The notes under the pieces were generated by a model, which had not been told where the DNA came from, did not search any database, and worked only from the letters and a program-made list of their open reading frames with translations. Below, one piece after another: positions 1-9,724 of a DNA stretch of 64,000 nt. The translations under genes were made by a program, and so were the position numbers. The stretch is from Aliidiomarina maris (GTDB lineage Bacteria; Pseudomonadota; Gammaproteobacteria; Enterobacterales; Alteromonadaceae): positions 124,001 through 188,000 of the forward strand of contig NZ_PIPK01000004.1 in the NCBI RefSeq assembly GCF_003987335.1. Direction: 5' to 3'. The stretch's first letter is position 1. Each line of letters begins with the position of its first letter.

Positions 1-2
1 TA

Positions 3-2474
3 TTAGCCTCCGCGTGGCTTGCGTAATAAACGCAGTGAGTTGCTCACCACAATCAGCGAGCTGGCTGACATGCCAAGCATAGCCCATAACGGGCCGACGT
101 GACCGGTCACAGCCATAGGCAAGATAACCGCATTGTAACCTAACGCCCAAGTGAAGTTCTGACGAATAATACGGCGGGTTAAATGACCTGCATCGAATAA
201 ACGCTGCAGTGCATTCAAGCGTCCATTCAGTATCACGCCATCACTCCCGGCTTGCGCTAGCTCAGTCCCTGAAGCGAACGTAAGTGACGCGTCGGCTTGA
301 GCAAGCACTGGCGCGTCATTAATGCCGTCACCCACCATCATCACAGGCGCGTGCTGCTGCAGTTGCTGGACAATCTCCAACTTATCCGCCGGTTTCAGTT
401 GAGCATGCACATGCTCAATACCCAAAGTGTTAGCAAGTGCTTGAGCGCGTGCGTGGTTGTCACCGGTCAGCATGACGACATCAATATTCTGACGTTTAAA
501 CCAGTCCACCATGGCTTGAGCGTCAGCGCGCAGCTCGTCATCCACCTGAAAAGCCGCGATAATACCGCCACGGTCAGCCAAAAACACATTCGCGTGGGGT
601 AATGGTGAGTCTGCGCCTGGATGCCACTGACGGATAAAATCGAGACTACCGATACGGTAATCTTGTTCTTGGTAAAAAGCCGTCAAACCTGCGCCTGGCT
701 GATTATCAACCTGAGTCACCGGCAGGGTTGCCGCCGACTGTTGCTGAAATGGGCGGGCCAGGGGATGCTCGGAATACTGCTCAATACTGGCTGCCAATTG
801 CATCACTTGCTCGGCGTTTAAGTGCGCTGAGGTACCCTCACTAAACCAGTGATTGACTATATTAAAACGACCTTGGGTGAGCGTCCCAGTTTTATCCAAG
901 CACAGTGTTTTTATGTTGGGCAGCAGCTCTAAAATAGCCGCGTTTTTCAGTAAAATGCCGCCACGATTTAAGCGGTTGATTGCACCTGACATGGCCGTTG
1001 GCGCCGCTAGTCCGAGTGCACAAGGACATGTGGCGACAAGTACCGCAAGGGTTATCCAAAATGCGTCCTCTGGCGACAAAAACATCCAACTCGTAAAAGT
1101 GATGCTCGCAACTAGCAGGGTGCCAACCACAAAGTAACGCCCAACGATATCGGCTAAGCGCGCAAATTTTGGTTTTTGCTCCATGGCGGTGTCTTGCAAT
1201 GAGACAATGCTGGATAGCAAGGTGTCTTGATGGGTGCCTGTTACGCGTAATTCAATCGGGGATTCTTGGTTAATTGTACCAGCGTACACCTCGTCGCCTT
1301 CAGCTTTAGCTACAGGGCGACTTTCACCTGTTAACAAAGCTTCATCTGCCCACGCCTTGGCACTGAGCAGTACGCCATCAACGGGAATTGGGTCGCCGGG
1401 CTTAACCCGAATGACATCATCTACCTGCAAATACTTAACCATGACTTGCTGCCAAGTATCGGAATCGCTGTTATCGTCATCTATATTGCGACGTTCTGCA
1501 ATGGCGGGAATTAGTTTCATTAAGTTGGCTGCATTGGCAATCGCACGATGCTTTGCTAGCAACTCTAAATAGCGGCCGCAGAGTAGTAAGAATGCAAACA
1601 TGGAGACACATTCATAGTAGATTTCGCCGGTATCAAAAATAGTCGCGTAAAAACTCGCAACAAAAGCGAGTAACATGGCGAGAGAAACGGGCACGTCCAT
1701 GTTCACGGTTCGTGCTCGTAACGCACGGATAGCATTAGCAAAAAATGGCTGACAGCTATACACGATCACCGGCGCGGTGAATAATAACGATACCCACCAA
1801 AAGTACAGCCGATGCATGTCATCAATGTCGTCATAATACAGCCCAAATGCGACCATCATGGTCTGCATTGAGGCCAGCCCCGCAATGCCTAAGCGTAAAA
1901 TATAACTGCGGCGCTTCTTTTCGAAAGTTTGCTCAAGGTCAGCTTGCTGAAAGGGAAGGGCGCGATAACCAATTTGATGAATCGCAGCAATGATGTCGCT
2001 CAGCTTCAGCGCGCTGGGCTGCCATTTAACATTCACCCGATCAGTGGTGGCATTGACCACTACATGCTGCACGCCAGTCAGCCCGAGTAATTGGCGTTCA
2101 ATGAGCCAGGCACAAGCCGCGCACGTCATGCCATCAACCGCCAGAGTGACTTCTTTGCGGTTTGCATTGTCATCACTGCGCACAAATTCACGCTGAATAT
2201 CAGGGTCGTCGTAGCTCTTAACTTGCTCGTTGAGCGTTTGCAAGGCATCAGGCACCAAAGCTTGCGGCACGCCGTCCGCATCGACCTGACGAAAACGATA
2301 AAAGTGGGTAAGGCCTTGTTCAACAATGGTTTGTGCCACAGTTTGACAACCGTAGCAACACATCGGCTGAGACTCGCCCTCGACATCAACGTGGAGGTTA
2401 ATACCGCGCGGAATTGGCTGATGGCAATGAAAACAGGCTTCGGGAGCCACTGAGCGTATCGCTGAACTCGCCAT
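3..2474 (-). CDS. ccoI: Cu+-translocating P-type ATPase of cbb3 oxidase assembly (CcoI/FixI)
   Basis: This 823-residue inner membrane P1B-type ATPase is expected to export copper across the membrane for insertion into the CuB site of the cbb3 oxidase encoded upstream. The N-terminus has a Cys-rich segment (CHQP, CCYGC; residues 15-43) typical of CcoI. A heavy-metal-associated domain with the GMTCAAC motif follows at 115-121. Then come membrane helices, TGES at 382-385, the metal-binding CPC at 483-485, the phosphorylated Asp in DKTGT at 527-531 and a GDGIND hinge. Length and motif order fit the family. It starts 7 bases after ccoH and is the last complete gene of the cco operon here; ccoS would normally follow, outside the window. 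Confidence 0.96.
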   Translation of the reverse strand: MASSAIRSVAPEACFHCHQPIPRGINLHVDVEGESQPMCCYGCQTVAQTIVEQGLTHFYRFRQVDADGVPQALVPDALQTLNEQVKSYDDPDIQREFVRSDDNANRKEVTLAVDGMTCAACAWLIERQLLGLTGVQHVVVNATTDRVNVKWQPSALKLSDIIAAIHQIGYRALPFQQADLEQTFEKKRRSYILRLGIAGLASMQTMMVAFGLYYDDIDDMHRLYFWWVSLLFTAPVIVYSCQPFFANAIRALRARTVNMDVPVSLAMLLAFVASFYATIFDTGEIYYECVSMFAFLLLCGRYLELLAKHRAIANAANLMKLIPAIAERRNIDDDNSDSDTWQQVMVKYLQVDDVIRVKPGDPIPVDGVLLSAKAWADEALLTGESRPVAKAEGDEVYAGTINQESPIELRVTGTHQDTLLSSIVSLQDTAMEQKPKFARLADIVGRYFVVGTLLVASITFTSWMFLSPEDAFWITLAVLVATCPCALGLAAPTAMSGAINRLNRGGILLKNAAILELLPNIKTLCLDKTGTLTQGRFNIVNHWFSEGTSAHLNAEQVMQLAASIEQYSEHPLARPFQQQSAATLPVTQVDNQPGAGLTAFYQEQDYRIGSLDFIRQWHPGADSPLPHANVFLADRGGIIAAFQVDDELRADAQAMVDWFKRQNIDVVMLTGDNHARAQALANTLGIEHVHAQLKPADKLEIVQQLQQHAPVMMVGDGINDAPVLAQADASLTFASGTELAQAGSDGVILNGRLNALQRLFDAGHLTRRIIRQNFTWALGYNAVILPMAVTGHVGPLWAMLGMSASSLIVVSNSLRLLRKPRGG

Positions 2475-2481
2475 AAGTGAA

Positions 2482-2994
2482 CTATATTCCGTAGTTCACT
2501 GGCTCTAGCAGCAGCGCATCGACGTGCGGCAACTGAAAATTATGCGCAACGCGCCAAGTTTGGTCGTAAGGTTCGATAATAATACGCCAATGACCACTTA
2601 TTTCACGCGGTAACGTGGTGCGATACCAACCATCGCCGGCGTGGGGTACACGTAAGTCGATATCTTTGGCGTCCAGGGTGGGGTGGTACAGCACGACATG
2701 CAGTGCTGTGCGTTGTTCAGGCTCAAACTCAGTAAATCGAAACGCCAGCTCATCGCCATTAAAAAAGGCTTCAAACGCAATGCCTAATTCTATCGCTCTG
2801 GCTTCACGATTGAGCTGCAGGTTAATTGCACGCCCTTCGTTGTAGTAGTCATCAACCACCATAGAAGTTGGGTTGTTATAGATCAGGATCGCAGTTGCGA
2901 CACACGCAGAAATAACCGCTACTTTGGCACCAATCAGCCACCAAACCCAGAAGTGCTTATACCATGGGGCGTTATCTTGAACTTGAGCTTGCAT
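2482..2994 (-). CDS. ccoH: cbb3 oxidase assembly protein FixH/CcoH
   Basis: This is a 170-residue protein with one N-terminal membrane segment (about residues 15-42) and a periplasmic beta-rich domain, matching the FixH/CcoH family. Family members help mature or stabilise the cbb3 oxidase complex. Its place between ccoP and ccoI is the usual one. A GAGGTAG ribosome site lies just ahead of the ATG. The 132-base gap from ccoP contains a GC-rich hairpin, so translation and perhaps transcription of ccoH-ccoI may be set separately from ccoNOQP. The family is weakly conserved in sequence, so the assignment rests on context as well as on the membrane topology. Confidence 0.9.
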   Translation of the reverse strand: MQAQVQDNAPWYKHFWVWWLIGAKVAVISACVATAILIYNNPTSMVVDDYYNEGRAINLQLNREARAIELGIAFEAFFNGDELAFRFTEFEPEQRTALHVVLYHPTLDAKDIDLRVPHAGDGWYRTTLPREISGHWRIIIEPYDQTWRVAHNFQLPHVDALLLEPVNYGI

Positions 2995-3074
2995 CTACGA
3001 CTACCTCTTTTGACTACAACCATAGTGAAACAAAGGCTAAACCTTTAGCACACTTGGCTTCTTGATGAACACAA

Positions 3075-3090
3075 GGCCCCAAAAGGGGCC
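3075..3090 (-). terminator. GC-rich hairpin between ccoP and ccoH
   Basis: A perfect six-pair stem (GGCCCC-AAAA-GGGGCC on the plus strand) lies in the 132-base gap after ccoP. On the transcribed minus strand it is followed by TTGTGTTC, which is only weakly T-rich. It could be a partial terminator that lowers ccoHI expression relative to the oxidase subunits, or an mRNA 3'-end stabiliser. The stem is seen directly; the function is inferred. Confidence 0.5.
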
Positions 3091-3126
3091 CTGTTGACTT
3101 AACTTCCATGTAAGTTAGGTACTTAA

Positions 3127-4074
3127 CTAGTTGTTTAAGCTATATATATAGCCAGACAAAATCTGCACCTTGTCTTCACCTAAAATGCTATCCCAACGTG
3201 GCATCACACCGTTACGACCATGCCGCAAGGTTTCTTCGATAGCACGTTGCGAGCCACCGTACAGCCAAACGTTATTGGTCAAGTCAGGAGCACCCAAAGC
3301 AGGGTTACCTTTACCATTCATACCATGGCATGCGGCACAGGTGACAAAGTTTGCTTCGCCAGCGCGAGCTAAGTCGCGATCGACATTACGACCACTTAGA
3401 CTCAACACATAAGCCGCCATTTCACGAATACCTTGCTCACCTAATTGGTCTGCAAACGCTGGCATTTCAGCAACGCGACCTTGCATCAGTGTGTGCTTAA
3501 TATCTGCTGGGCTGCCGCCCCAGTTGAAGACACCGTCGGTCAGATTCGGGAAGCCGATACCGCCGCGTGCATCCGAACCATGGCATTGCGCACAGTTTTG
3601 TAAAAACAGGCGTTGGCCAACTCGTAATGCATCGCTGTCCTGGGCAATTTCTTCAATGGTTTGGTTTGCATAACTGGCAAATAGTGGGCCATACACTTCG
3701 TCAGCACGAGCGCGTTCACGCACATACTGGACTAAACGGCCTTCTTCCAAAGCTTGTTGGGTCTGACGCTCCGAGTCTTCCAGCGAGAGCACATGCTGGT
3801 TTGAACTCGACCAACCAAGTAGCCCCTGAAAATTACCCAAACCCGGGTAGAAGGCTAAGTACAAGAATGCCCAACCAAGACAGATCCAGAATAAGTACGT
3901 CCACCATTTCGGTAGTGGGTGGTTGAGTTCGGTAATACCGTCGAACTCATGGCCCATGCTCTCGCCTTCTTCTACATCGGTGTAGTTCTTCATGTTCCAC
4001 TTGAGTAACACAATCAGTGCTATTAAATGGCCCAAGGTTAGAACAATTATCCATCCACTCCAGAAGCTACTCAT
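3127..4074 (-). CDS. ccoP: cbb3-type cytochrome c oxidase subunit III (di-heme CcoP)
   Basis: CcoP is the 315-residue di-heme c subunit that passes electrons from soluble cytochromes to CcoO and CcoN. Two N-terminal membrane segments (about 8-27 and 57-77) are followed by two cytochrome c domains with heme sites CAQCH (161-165) and CAACH (246-250). Met residues that could be the sixth heme ligands follow each site. The length is normal for the family. Its start overlaps the end of ccoQ by 8 bases, so the two are probably translationally coupled. Confidence 0.97.
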   Translation of the reverse strand: MSSFWSGWIIVLTLGHLIALIVLLKWNMKNYTDVEEGESMGHEFDGITELNHPLPKWWTYLFWICLGWAFLYLAFYPGLGNFQGLLGWSSSNQHVLSLEDSERQTQQALEEGRLVQYVRERARADEVYGPLFASYANQTIEEIAQDSDALRVGQRLFLQNCAQCHGSDARGGIGFPNLTDGVFNWGGSPADIKHTLMQGRVAEMPAFADQLGEQGIREMAAYVLSLSGRNVDRDLARAGEANFVTCAACHGMNGKGNPALGAPDLTNNVWLYGGSQRAIEETLRHGRNGVMPRWDSILGEDKVQILSGYIYSLNN

Positions 4075-4264
4075 CGCTCTTTGACTCCCGTTTCTGGTCT
4101 TGATCTTTGCCTTTTACTTGTTTGTCTTCCTCGAAAATCGAGTTGGCGTCATGATCAAACTTAGCTTTATTGCGGCCGCTGTATGCCCAGATAATCACGA
4201 TGATGATTACTGCGAACACTAACAGCGTGTAATATGCGTTAAACGTTGCTCCATCCATAGTCAC
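4067..4264 (-). CDS. ccoQ: cbb3-type oxidase small subunit CcoQ
   Basis: CcoQ is a 65-residue single-span membrane protein (hydrophobic stretch about 10-28) with a charged, Lys/Asp-rich C-terminal tail. This is the usual form of CcoQ/FixQ, which stabilises the assembled oxidase. It lies between ccoO, overlapping by one base at position 4264, and ccoP, overlapping by 8 bases. Identification depends on size, topology and position, because CcoQ proteins share little sequence. Confidence 0.93.
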   Translation of the reverse strand: MTMDGATFNAYYTLLVFAVIIIVIIWAYSGRNKAKFDHDANSIFEEDKQVKGKDQDQKRESKSDE

Positions 4265-4872
4265 TACCTCAAAGCATGGCCAAGTGATTGTAAGTAAGCA
4301 ATTAACGCTTCCATTTCAGTCCGTCCAGCTACGTCTTCTTGTGCATTGGCAATGTCTTCGTCGGTGTAAGGCACGCCAAATCGACGGAAGGTTTCCATTT
4401 TACGCGCAGTTAAACGACCGTCTAATGTACGCTCAGCTAACCAAGGGTAGGCCGGCATATTCGATTCTGGTACTACCGCACGTGGGTCCATTAAGTGAAC
4501 GTAGTGCCACTCATCGGAATAACGACCACCCACGCGAGCCAAGTCAGGACCAGTCCGCTTAGAGCCCCATAAAAATGGGTGTTCCCAAACTGATTCACCG
4601 GCTACCGAATAGTGACCATAGCGCTCTGTTTCAGCCCGGAAAGGGCGGATCATCTGACTATGACAACCAACGCAACCTTCGCGAATGTAGATATCACGAC
4701 CTTCGAGCTCTAATGCGGTATACGGACGCAAGTTTTTGACCGGCTCATTCACCTGCTGTTGGAACAGCAGGGGAGTGATCTCAACCAAGCCACCGATAGA
4801 AATCGCGATGATTGACAGCACCGCGAACCAACCAACGTGCTTCTCAACTAACTCATGTCTATTTTTCTTCAT
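4264..4872 (-). CDS. ccoO: cbb3-type cytochrome c oxidase subunit II (mono-heme CcoO)
   Basis: CcoO is the 202-residue membrane-anchored mono-heme c subunit. It has an N-terminal membrane anchor (about 13-35), a periplasmic domain with the heme c site CVGCH at 67-71 and the family motif SQMIRPF directly after it. Length matches other CcoO proteins. It follows ccoN after 14 bases and overlaps ccoQ by one base, in the standard ccoNOQP order. Confidence 0.97.
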   Translation of the reverse strand: MKKNRHELVEKHVGWFAVLSIIAISIGGLVEITPLLFQQQVNEPVKNLRPYTALELEGRDIYIREGCVGCHSQMIRPFRAETERYGHYSVAGESVWEHPFLWGSKRTGPDLARVGGRYSDEWHYVHLMDPRAVVPESNMPAYPWLAERTLDGRLTARKMETFRRFGVPYTDEDIANAQEDVAGRTEMEALIAYLQSLGHALR

Positions 4873-4886
4873 GACTCAGTGACTCC

Positions 4887-6323
4887 TTAAACTGATTGCG
4901 CCGCTGGCAGTGGCTCGCTTGGGCGAACTTTATCACTGCGAATAGTTTTATAGGTGTTGTAAGCCATAAGCAGCATACCTGCGACTACAAACAACCCACC
5001 TACGAAGCGCACGAAGTAGAACGGATACGAGGCCTCTAAGCTTTCAACAAAGCTATAGGTAAGTGTGCCGTCAGCGTTGACCGCGCGCCACATCAAACCT
5101 TGAGTTACGCCTGAAATCCACATCGCTACGATATACAACACCACACCAATTGTGTGTAACCAGAAGTGGGTGTTAATCAGCTTAATACTGTACATACGCT
5201 CGCGTTCGAACAACACCGGAATCAAATGATAGATAGCGCCGATACTGATCATTGCGACCCAACCCAGTGCACCAGAGTGAACGTGGCCGATAGTCCAGTC
5301 AGTGTAGTGAGACAATGCGTTGACCGACTTGATCGCCATCATTGGGCCTTCGAACGTCGACATGCCATAGAATGACAAAGACACGATCAGGAAGCGCAAC
5401 ACAGGGTCGGTGCGTAATTTATGCCAAGCACCTGACAAGGTCATAATACCGTTGATCATGCCGCCCCAGGAAGGTACGAACAGAACCACTGACATCACCA
5501 TGCCGACAGACTGTGCCCAGTCAGGTAATGCTGTGTAGTGAAGGTGATGCGGGCCCGCCCAGATGTAGATTGAAATCAATGCCCAGAAGTGGACCACCGA
5601 CAAGCGATACGAATATACCGGGCGCTCAGCTTGTTTTGGTACGAAATAATACATCATACCCAGGAAGCCCGCGGTCAATAAGAAGCCGACCGCATTGTGT
5701 CCATACCACCATTGCATCATGGCATCGACGGCACCAGAGTAAATTGAGTATGATTTAGTGAACGACACTGGCACCGCTAAGTTATTACCGATATGCAGCA
5801 TGGCTACGGCAATAATAAAGGCACCATAAAACCAGTTCGCTACGTAAATGTGCGAAGTGCGTCGGATGGCTAACGTACCGAAAAATACGATAATGAACGC
5901 GATCCAAACAATTGCGATAAGAATCGAAATTGGCCACTCGAGCTCTGCGTATTCTTTGCTGGTTGTCATACCTAACGGCAGCGTTATCACCGCTAAGACG
6001 ATAACCGTTTGCCAACCCCAGAACGTAAACGCGGCAAGTTTGTCCGAGAATAGACGGACTTGACAGGTTTTCTGTACTACGTAGTACGCAGTTGCGAACA
6101 GGGCGCTGGTACCAAACGCAAAGATCACTGCGTTAGTGTGCAGTGGCCGTAAGCGCGAGTACGTCAGATAAGGAATGTCAAAATTGAGGGCAGGCCATAC
6201 TAACTGTGCTGCAATCAGCACACCTACGGCCATGCCTACAATCCCCCAAATAATGGTCATCACAGCGAACTGTTTAACCACCTTTAAATTGTAGTCGTTA
6301 TGTTGTGGAATAGTCTGGCTCAT
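4887..6323 (-). CDS. ccoN: cbb3-type cytochrome c oxidase catalytic subunit I (CcoN)
   Basis: CcoN is the catalytic heme b/b3-CuB subunit of the high-affinity cbb3 oxidase, which reduces oxygen to water and pumps protons. The 478-residue product has about twelve membrane segments and the His-rich helices typical of heme-copper oxidases (for example HVHSGALGW and GHNAVGF). A GTG one codon earlier (6326) is possible, but the ATG at 6323 is preferred. It is the first gene of the cco operon. The 5' region has a -10 element and an FNR-type palindrome, consistent with induction at low oxygen. Confidence 0.97.
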   Translation of the reverse strand: MSQTIPQHNDYNLKVVKQFAVMTIIWGIVGMAVGVLIAAQLVWPALNFDIPYLTYSRLRPLHTNAVIFAFGTSALFATAYYVVQKTCQVRLFSDKLAAFTFWGWQTVIVLAVITLPLGMTTSKEYAELEWPISILIAIVWIAFIIVFFGTLAIRRTSHIYVANWFYGAFIIAVAMLHIGNNLAVPVSFTKSYSIYSGAVDAMMQWWYGHNAVGFLLTAGFLGMMYYFVPKQAERPVYSYRLSVVHFWALISIYIWAGPHHLHYTALPDWAQSVGMVMSVVLFVPSWGGMINGIMTLSGAWHKLRTDPVLRFLIVSLSFYGMSTFEGPMMAIKSVNALSHYTDWTIGHVHSGALGWVAMISIGAIYHLIPVLFERERMYSIKLINTHFWLHTIGVVLYIVAMWISGVTQGLMWRAVNADGTLTYSFVESLEASYPFYFVRFVGGLFVVAGMLLMAYNTYKTIRSDKVRPSEPLPAAQSV

Positions 6324-6381
6324 CACTTAATAGTCCGATACCGTTGAAAAACAGCACCATATTACGGTTTTTATGTGCGAA

Positions 6382-6419
6382 AATATAGCGCAAGGAGCCG
6401 AAATAATGATTTCCATCAA
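6382..6419 (-). promoter_or_regulatory. FNR box and -10 element of the ccoN promoter
   Basis: On the minus strand TTGATGGAAATCAT (6406-6419) differs from the FNR/ANR consensus TTGAT-N4-ATCAA at the final base only. A -10-like TATATT lies at 6382-6387, giving a start near 6375. That puts the FNR box centre about 37-38 bases upstream, near the class II activation position. The leader before ccoN would be about 50 bases. FNR control of cbb3 operons is well known; the site is seen directly, and its use here is inferred. Confidence 0.8.
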
Positions 6420-6434
6420 TAAGCGGGACAGTAT

Positions 6435-6935
6435 ATGAACAATAGCGTTGCAAATATGTTTCAGCACCATGTTCGAGTCGCATGTATAGCGATTTCTCGT
6501 GCGCTATTGCTGTGCCCGTTCATCATAATTATTTCAGCCTGCCATCCTGACGTTGGCGATTTTAGCAAAAATCCTATCTGCCAACATCCGCAAAAAAATA
6601 ATGAGTACTGTAGCTTTACTCTGGGTGAACAGACATTTTGGCTCTCAGCGAGCGACCCAGAGATGCCGATTGAGCGTGGCGTTGAAGTTTTTCTGCAAAG
6701 TGATCAGGAAATTGAACAATTATCGGCTGAAATTCGAGGGGTAAGCATGTACATGGGCCGTTTACCCGTTCAGTGGCGCCAAGTAGATGCAACGACCTGG
6801 CGCACTCAGATTATGTTAGGGGCCTGTACCGACCCATATATGATTTGGCAGTTACGCCTCAGCATTCATGGGGCTGATAGCGAACAGCTGGAGCAAAAAG
6901 ACATTTTGTTCCAGTCGTATATTCCCAATAATTAA
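6435..6935 (+). CDS. unrecognised small lipoprotein, divergent from ccoN
   Basis: I do not recognise a family for this 166-residue protein. It has a basic N-terminus, a hydrophobic stretch (about 17-34) and a lipobox-like IISAC with Cys36, so it is probably a lipoprotein facing the periplasm. The mature part has three further Cys residues (about 49, 58 and 131) and no obvious enzyme motif. The ATG at 6435 is used; an ATG at 6459 would give a shorter signal peptide. The start lies only 15 bases beyond the FNR box of ccoN. It ends overlapping the convergent chemoreceptor gene by 4 bases. Confidence 0.7.
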   Translation: MNNSVANMFQHHVRVACIAISRALLLCPFIIIISACHPDVGDFSKNPICQHPQKNNEYCSFTLGEQTFWLSASDPEMPIERGVEVFLQSDQEIEQLSAEIRGVSMYMGRLPVQWRQVDATTWRTQIMLGACTDPYMIWQLRLSIHGADSEQLEQKDILFQSYIPNN

Positions 6936-8566
6936 TCGGTTTTAAATTGACTAACCAGCTTCGCCAAATCTTGACTACTCTCACTCAATGCGCGGCTTAA
7001 CTCAATGAGTGAGCCATTATTGCGCTCATTATCATTGGTCAAATCACTAATGTCAGAGACGCTCTCGTTGACCTCCATGGTGACGCGACTTTGTTCGTCT
7101 GTGGCATTGGCAATCTGCAAATTCATCGCTGAAATATCTGCAACCGAGTTACGTATGTTGGCAATCGCAGATTCGGCCTGTACGGTTTCGTCGCGGGTGG
7201 TTGTTGAGGCTTCTTGCACACTATAAATCACCGCGGATACTTGGCTAATCGCCTGCTGAATGCTTTCCACCAACTGACTTATTTCTTTGGTTGAATCTTG
7301 CGTGCGTGTGGCTAATGTGCGCACTTCGTCAGCAACAACGGCAAAACCGCGGCCCGCCTCACCAGCACGCGCCGCTTCAATCGCGGCATTTAACGCCAGT
7401 AGGTTGGTTTGCTCTGCAATCGTCACGATAACATTCAAAATGTTACCAATTTTGTCTGAGCCTTGTTGCAAGTTTTGGGCTTGCTGTGAAGCACGCTCCA
7501 GTTGCTTGGTTAAGTCTTCTACGTGAGCCACTGTCTGGTGCACAATGGTCGCTGAGCGTTTAGCTTCTTCGTCCGCTTGATTGGCTGAATCTGCTGCGTC
7601 GCGGGCATGGTTTGCCACTTCCGATGCCGAGGCGGAAAGTTCGGTAATGGCCGTCGCCACCGAATTGGTTTGCGTCTGTAGTTGCCCGCTGAGCCCTGCA
7701 CTGGTGTCGGTCAGCTGGTTTAGACGCTGGGCTGCTTCTTGTTCGTGCTGGGCGCTTTCCTGCACCGCAATGACGAGCTTTCTAATTTTGCTGACAAAAT
7801 TGTTAAAGCTGGCACCTAACTGGGATATTTCATCGCGCCCAGTAGCGTCTAAACGATGGGTGAGGTCGCCTTCGCCTTCCGCAATGTCATGTAATGCGGC
7901 GATGGTGTGCCTAAGCGGTCGTACGATTGAGCGGATAATGACCACAAATACAATAAGAAGCGGAATTGACAGTGCGGTAGCAAACAGCGCTAAGCGCCAA
8001 AACTGGGTGAGCAATTGACTGGAGACATCATTCAAATAGACGCCACTGCCAATCACCCAGTTCCAGTTATCAAAGCGAATGACACGGGTAATCTTGGGCA
8101 CTAGTTCACTACTACCGGGCAGCTCCCACATATACTCAACGGTTGCCCGGGTGTCAGATTCGGTGCGCTCTAACATGAGCTGAAATAAGGGGGTGCCTTG
8201 AGGATCTGTAAAACCGACCACATTGCGTCCGCGCTGGCCAGAGAATGGATGTTGAATCAGCACACCGTCGCGATTTAAGGTGAACATATATTCATTGCCT
8301 TCATAGCGAATGCCATCCAGGCGAGCTATGGCACCTTGTTGTGCGGCTTCTTCACTCATTTGCCCACTACGAAAGCGCTGGTAGTAATCCGCAACGATGG
8401 TAATTGCAGAATCGTTGAGTGCATCGAGCTTGGCGCGTTCAGCATCAATAATCATGCTGCGTAAACTCACCAACATAAATAGAACCATTAACGCGGTTCC
8501 TCCAGCCGCAATCGCAAGTAGTGTCAGTAATCGTTGGCTAATCGTCATTTTTGCTAACCATGCCAT
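6932..8566 (-). CDS. methyl-accepting chemotaxis protein with Cache sensor domain
   Basis: This 544-residue transmembrane chemoreceptor has a first membrane helix at about 11-34, a periplasmic single-Cache-type sensing region at about 37-185, a second helix at about 188-212, a HAMP linker at about 213-265 and a long coiled-coil signalling domain. The hairpin tip, [19 protein letters not shown], is the CheA/CheW contact region. There is no C-terminal CheR/CheB tether pentapeptide. A TAGGAG ribosome site precedes the ATG. The ligand is unknown. The divergent substrate-binding lipoprotein 170 bases away could be functionally related, but that is only suggested by position. Confidence 0.95.
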   Translation of the reverse strand: MAWLAKMTISQRLLTLLAIAAGGTALMVLFMLVSLRSMIIDAERAKLDALNDSAITIVADYYQRFRSGQMSEEAAQQGAIARLDGIRYEGNEYMFTLNRDGVLIQHPFSGQRGRNVVGFTDPQGTPLFQLMLERTESDTRATVEYMWELPGSSELVPKITRVIRFDNWNWVIGSGVYLNDVSSQLLTQFWRLALFATALSIPLLIVFVVIIRSIVRPLRHTIAALHDIAEGEGDLTHRLDATGRDEISQLGASFNNFVSKIRKLVIAVQESAQHEQEAAQRLNQLTDTSAGLSGQLQTQTNSVATAITELSASASEVANHARDAADSANQADEEAKRSATIVHQTVAHVEDLTKQLERASQQAQNLQQGSDKIGNILNVIVTIAEQTNLLALNAAIEAARAGEAGRGFAVVADEVRTLATRTQDSTKEISQLVESIQQAISQVSAVIYSVQEASTTTRDETVQAESAIANIRNSVADISAMNLQIANATDEQSRVTMEVNESVSDISDLTNDNERNNGSLIELSRALSESSQDLAKLVSQFKTD

Positions 8567-8735
8567 ATACTATTCTCCTAATTATTCTACGGTAGCTAGT
8601 TTGTTTACCGGCAGACAGATATTTTTGTTAGTCTAGTGTGCATTAGGTGGCCACTACCGTTATTGTCCTCGTTCATGCTCGCAGGTAACGGCTCGGATAG
8701 TGTCGTCTCATTTACTTTATTGTCAGGAACACAGA

Positions 8736-9626
8736 ATGCAAACAAAAAATATACAATATCTTATCGCTATCGGCTGCGCCGCCATTTCCTTGAGTGCATG
8801 CTCCGATGAGGGTGCAGCGCACGATACCCCTGACGTTGATGCCGCAACCACGTTCGCGCAAGCGCAAAGTGAGCTCGTTGCGGACTTAAAAGTGATTTAT
8901 GTACCAGCTCCAGGATTTGCCTACCTGAATGAGAACGAGGAACTGACGGGTGTAGCGGTTGAAATCATGCGTGATTTTGAAGCTTGGTTTGAGCGCCATC
9001 ATGGCATTCAAATGAACTTAAATTTTGTCGCCGATGAGGATTGGTCAAACATGTACGCCCGTGTCAGTCATGCGCAAGGTGGTGTGTTTGGTTTGGGTAA
9101 TGTAACTATTACCCAAGAGCGTCGCAGCGAACTGCAGTTTTCACCGCCTTATTTATACAATGTGGCGGTTTTAATTACCCCAAATGACATCGAGACGATC
9201 ACGTCACCTGAGATGTTTGCCAGTGTGGCAGAAGCTTTAGAGCCGTTAGCATTCGCCGGCACCTTACATGAAGTAAGAATTCGCGAGTTGCGTGATACCC
9301 ATCAGCCAAATCGTCAACTTGCACGGGTGAACACCAATCAAGCCGTGATTGATGGTGTGGTAAGTGGGCATTACAGCTACATTGACGCGTATAATTATTA
9401 CCGCGCAGTAGAGCAGGGCACGGCCATTAAGCATCATCCAGAATTTAACTTAGACGGCGAGCAGTTTGGTATTATTATGCCGCACACCAATGATTGGGGC
9501 ACACTGATGACCGCCTTTTTTGCAGCTGAGAGTGGTTACCTCACCACGTCACGATATGAACAACACCTGCGCACGCACTTAGGTGACGGCGTTGCCGATA
9601 TCTTATTACAGGCCGCACCGAGATAG
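8736..9626 (+). CDS. substrate-binding lipoprotein (family 3 SBP-like), no linked permease
   Basis: The product is a 296-residue periplasmic solute-binding protein of the amino-acid/family 3 type. It has a lipoprotein signal with SLSAC lipobox around residue 22, then the pattern of these proteins: a strand of the form LKVIYVPAPGFAY, the segment LTGVAVEIMRDF, and an acidic-aromatic ligand pocket region (GNVTITQERR). A GTG 36 bases upstream is in frame, but the ATG at 8736 has an AGGAA ribosome site and starts directly at the signal peptide. No ABC permease or ATPase genes are adjacent, so it may act in sensing or with a distant transporter. The ligand cannot be read from the sequence. Confidence 0.82.
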   Translation: MQTKNIQYLIAIGCAAISLSACSDEGAAHDTPDVDAATTFAQAQSELVADLKVIYVPAPGFAYLNENEELTGVAVEIMRDFEAWFERHHGIQMNLNFVADEDWSNMYARVSHAQGGVFGLGNVTITQERRSELQFSPPYLYNVAVLITPNDIETITSPEMFASVAEALEPLAFAGTLHEVRIRELRDTHQPNRQLARVNTNQAVIDGVVSGHYSYIDAYNYYRAVEQGTAIKHHPEFNLDGEQFGIIMPHTNDWGTLMTAFFAAESGYLTTSRYEQHLRTHLGDGVADILLQAAPR

Positions 9627-9724
9627 ACGGCTTGTAGGTGAATGTAAGTAAGGTGTAAAGGCCGCATCCGTTTTGAAAGCGCCTAGCGTATAACATGGTG
9701 AATCAACGATGAGAGGGTATTACC

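Noticed and set aside
7581-8018. A 145-residue plus-strand frame opposite the chemoreceptor
   Set aside because: It is a shadow frame of the chemoreceptor signalling domain, Ser/Cys-rich with no support.
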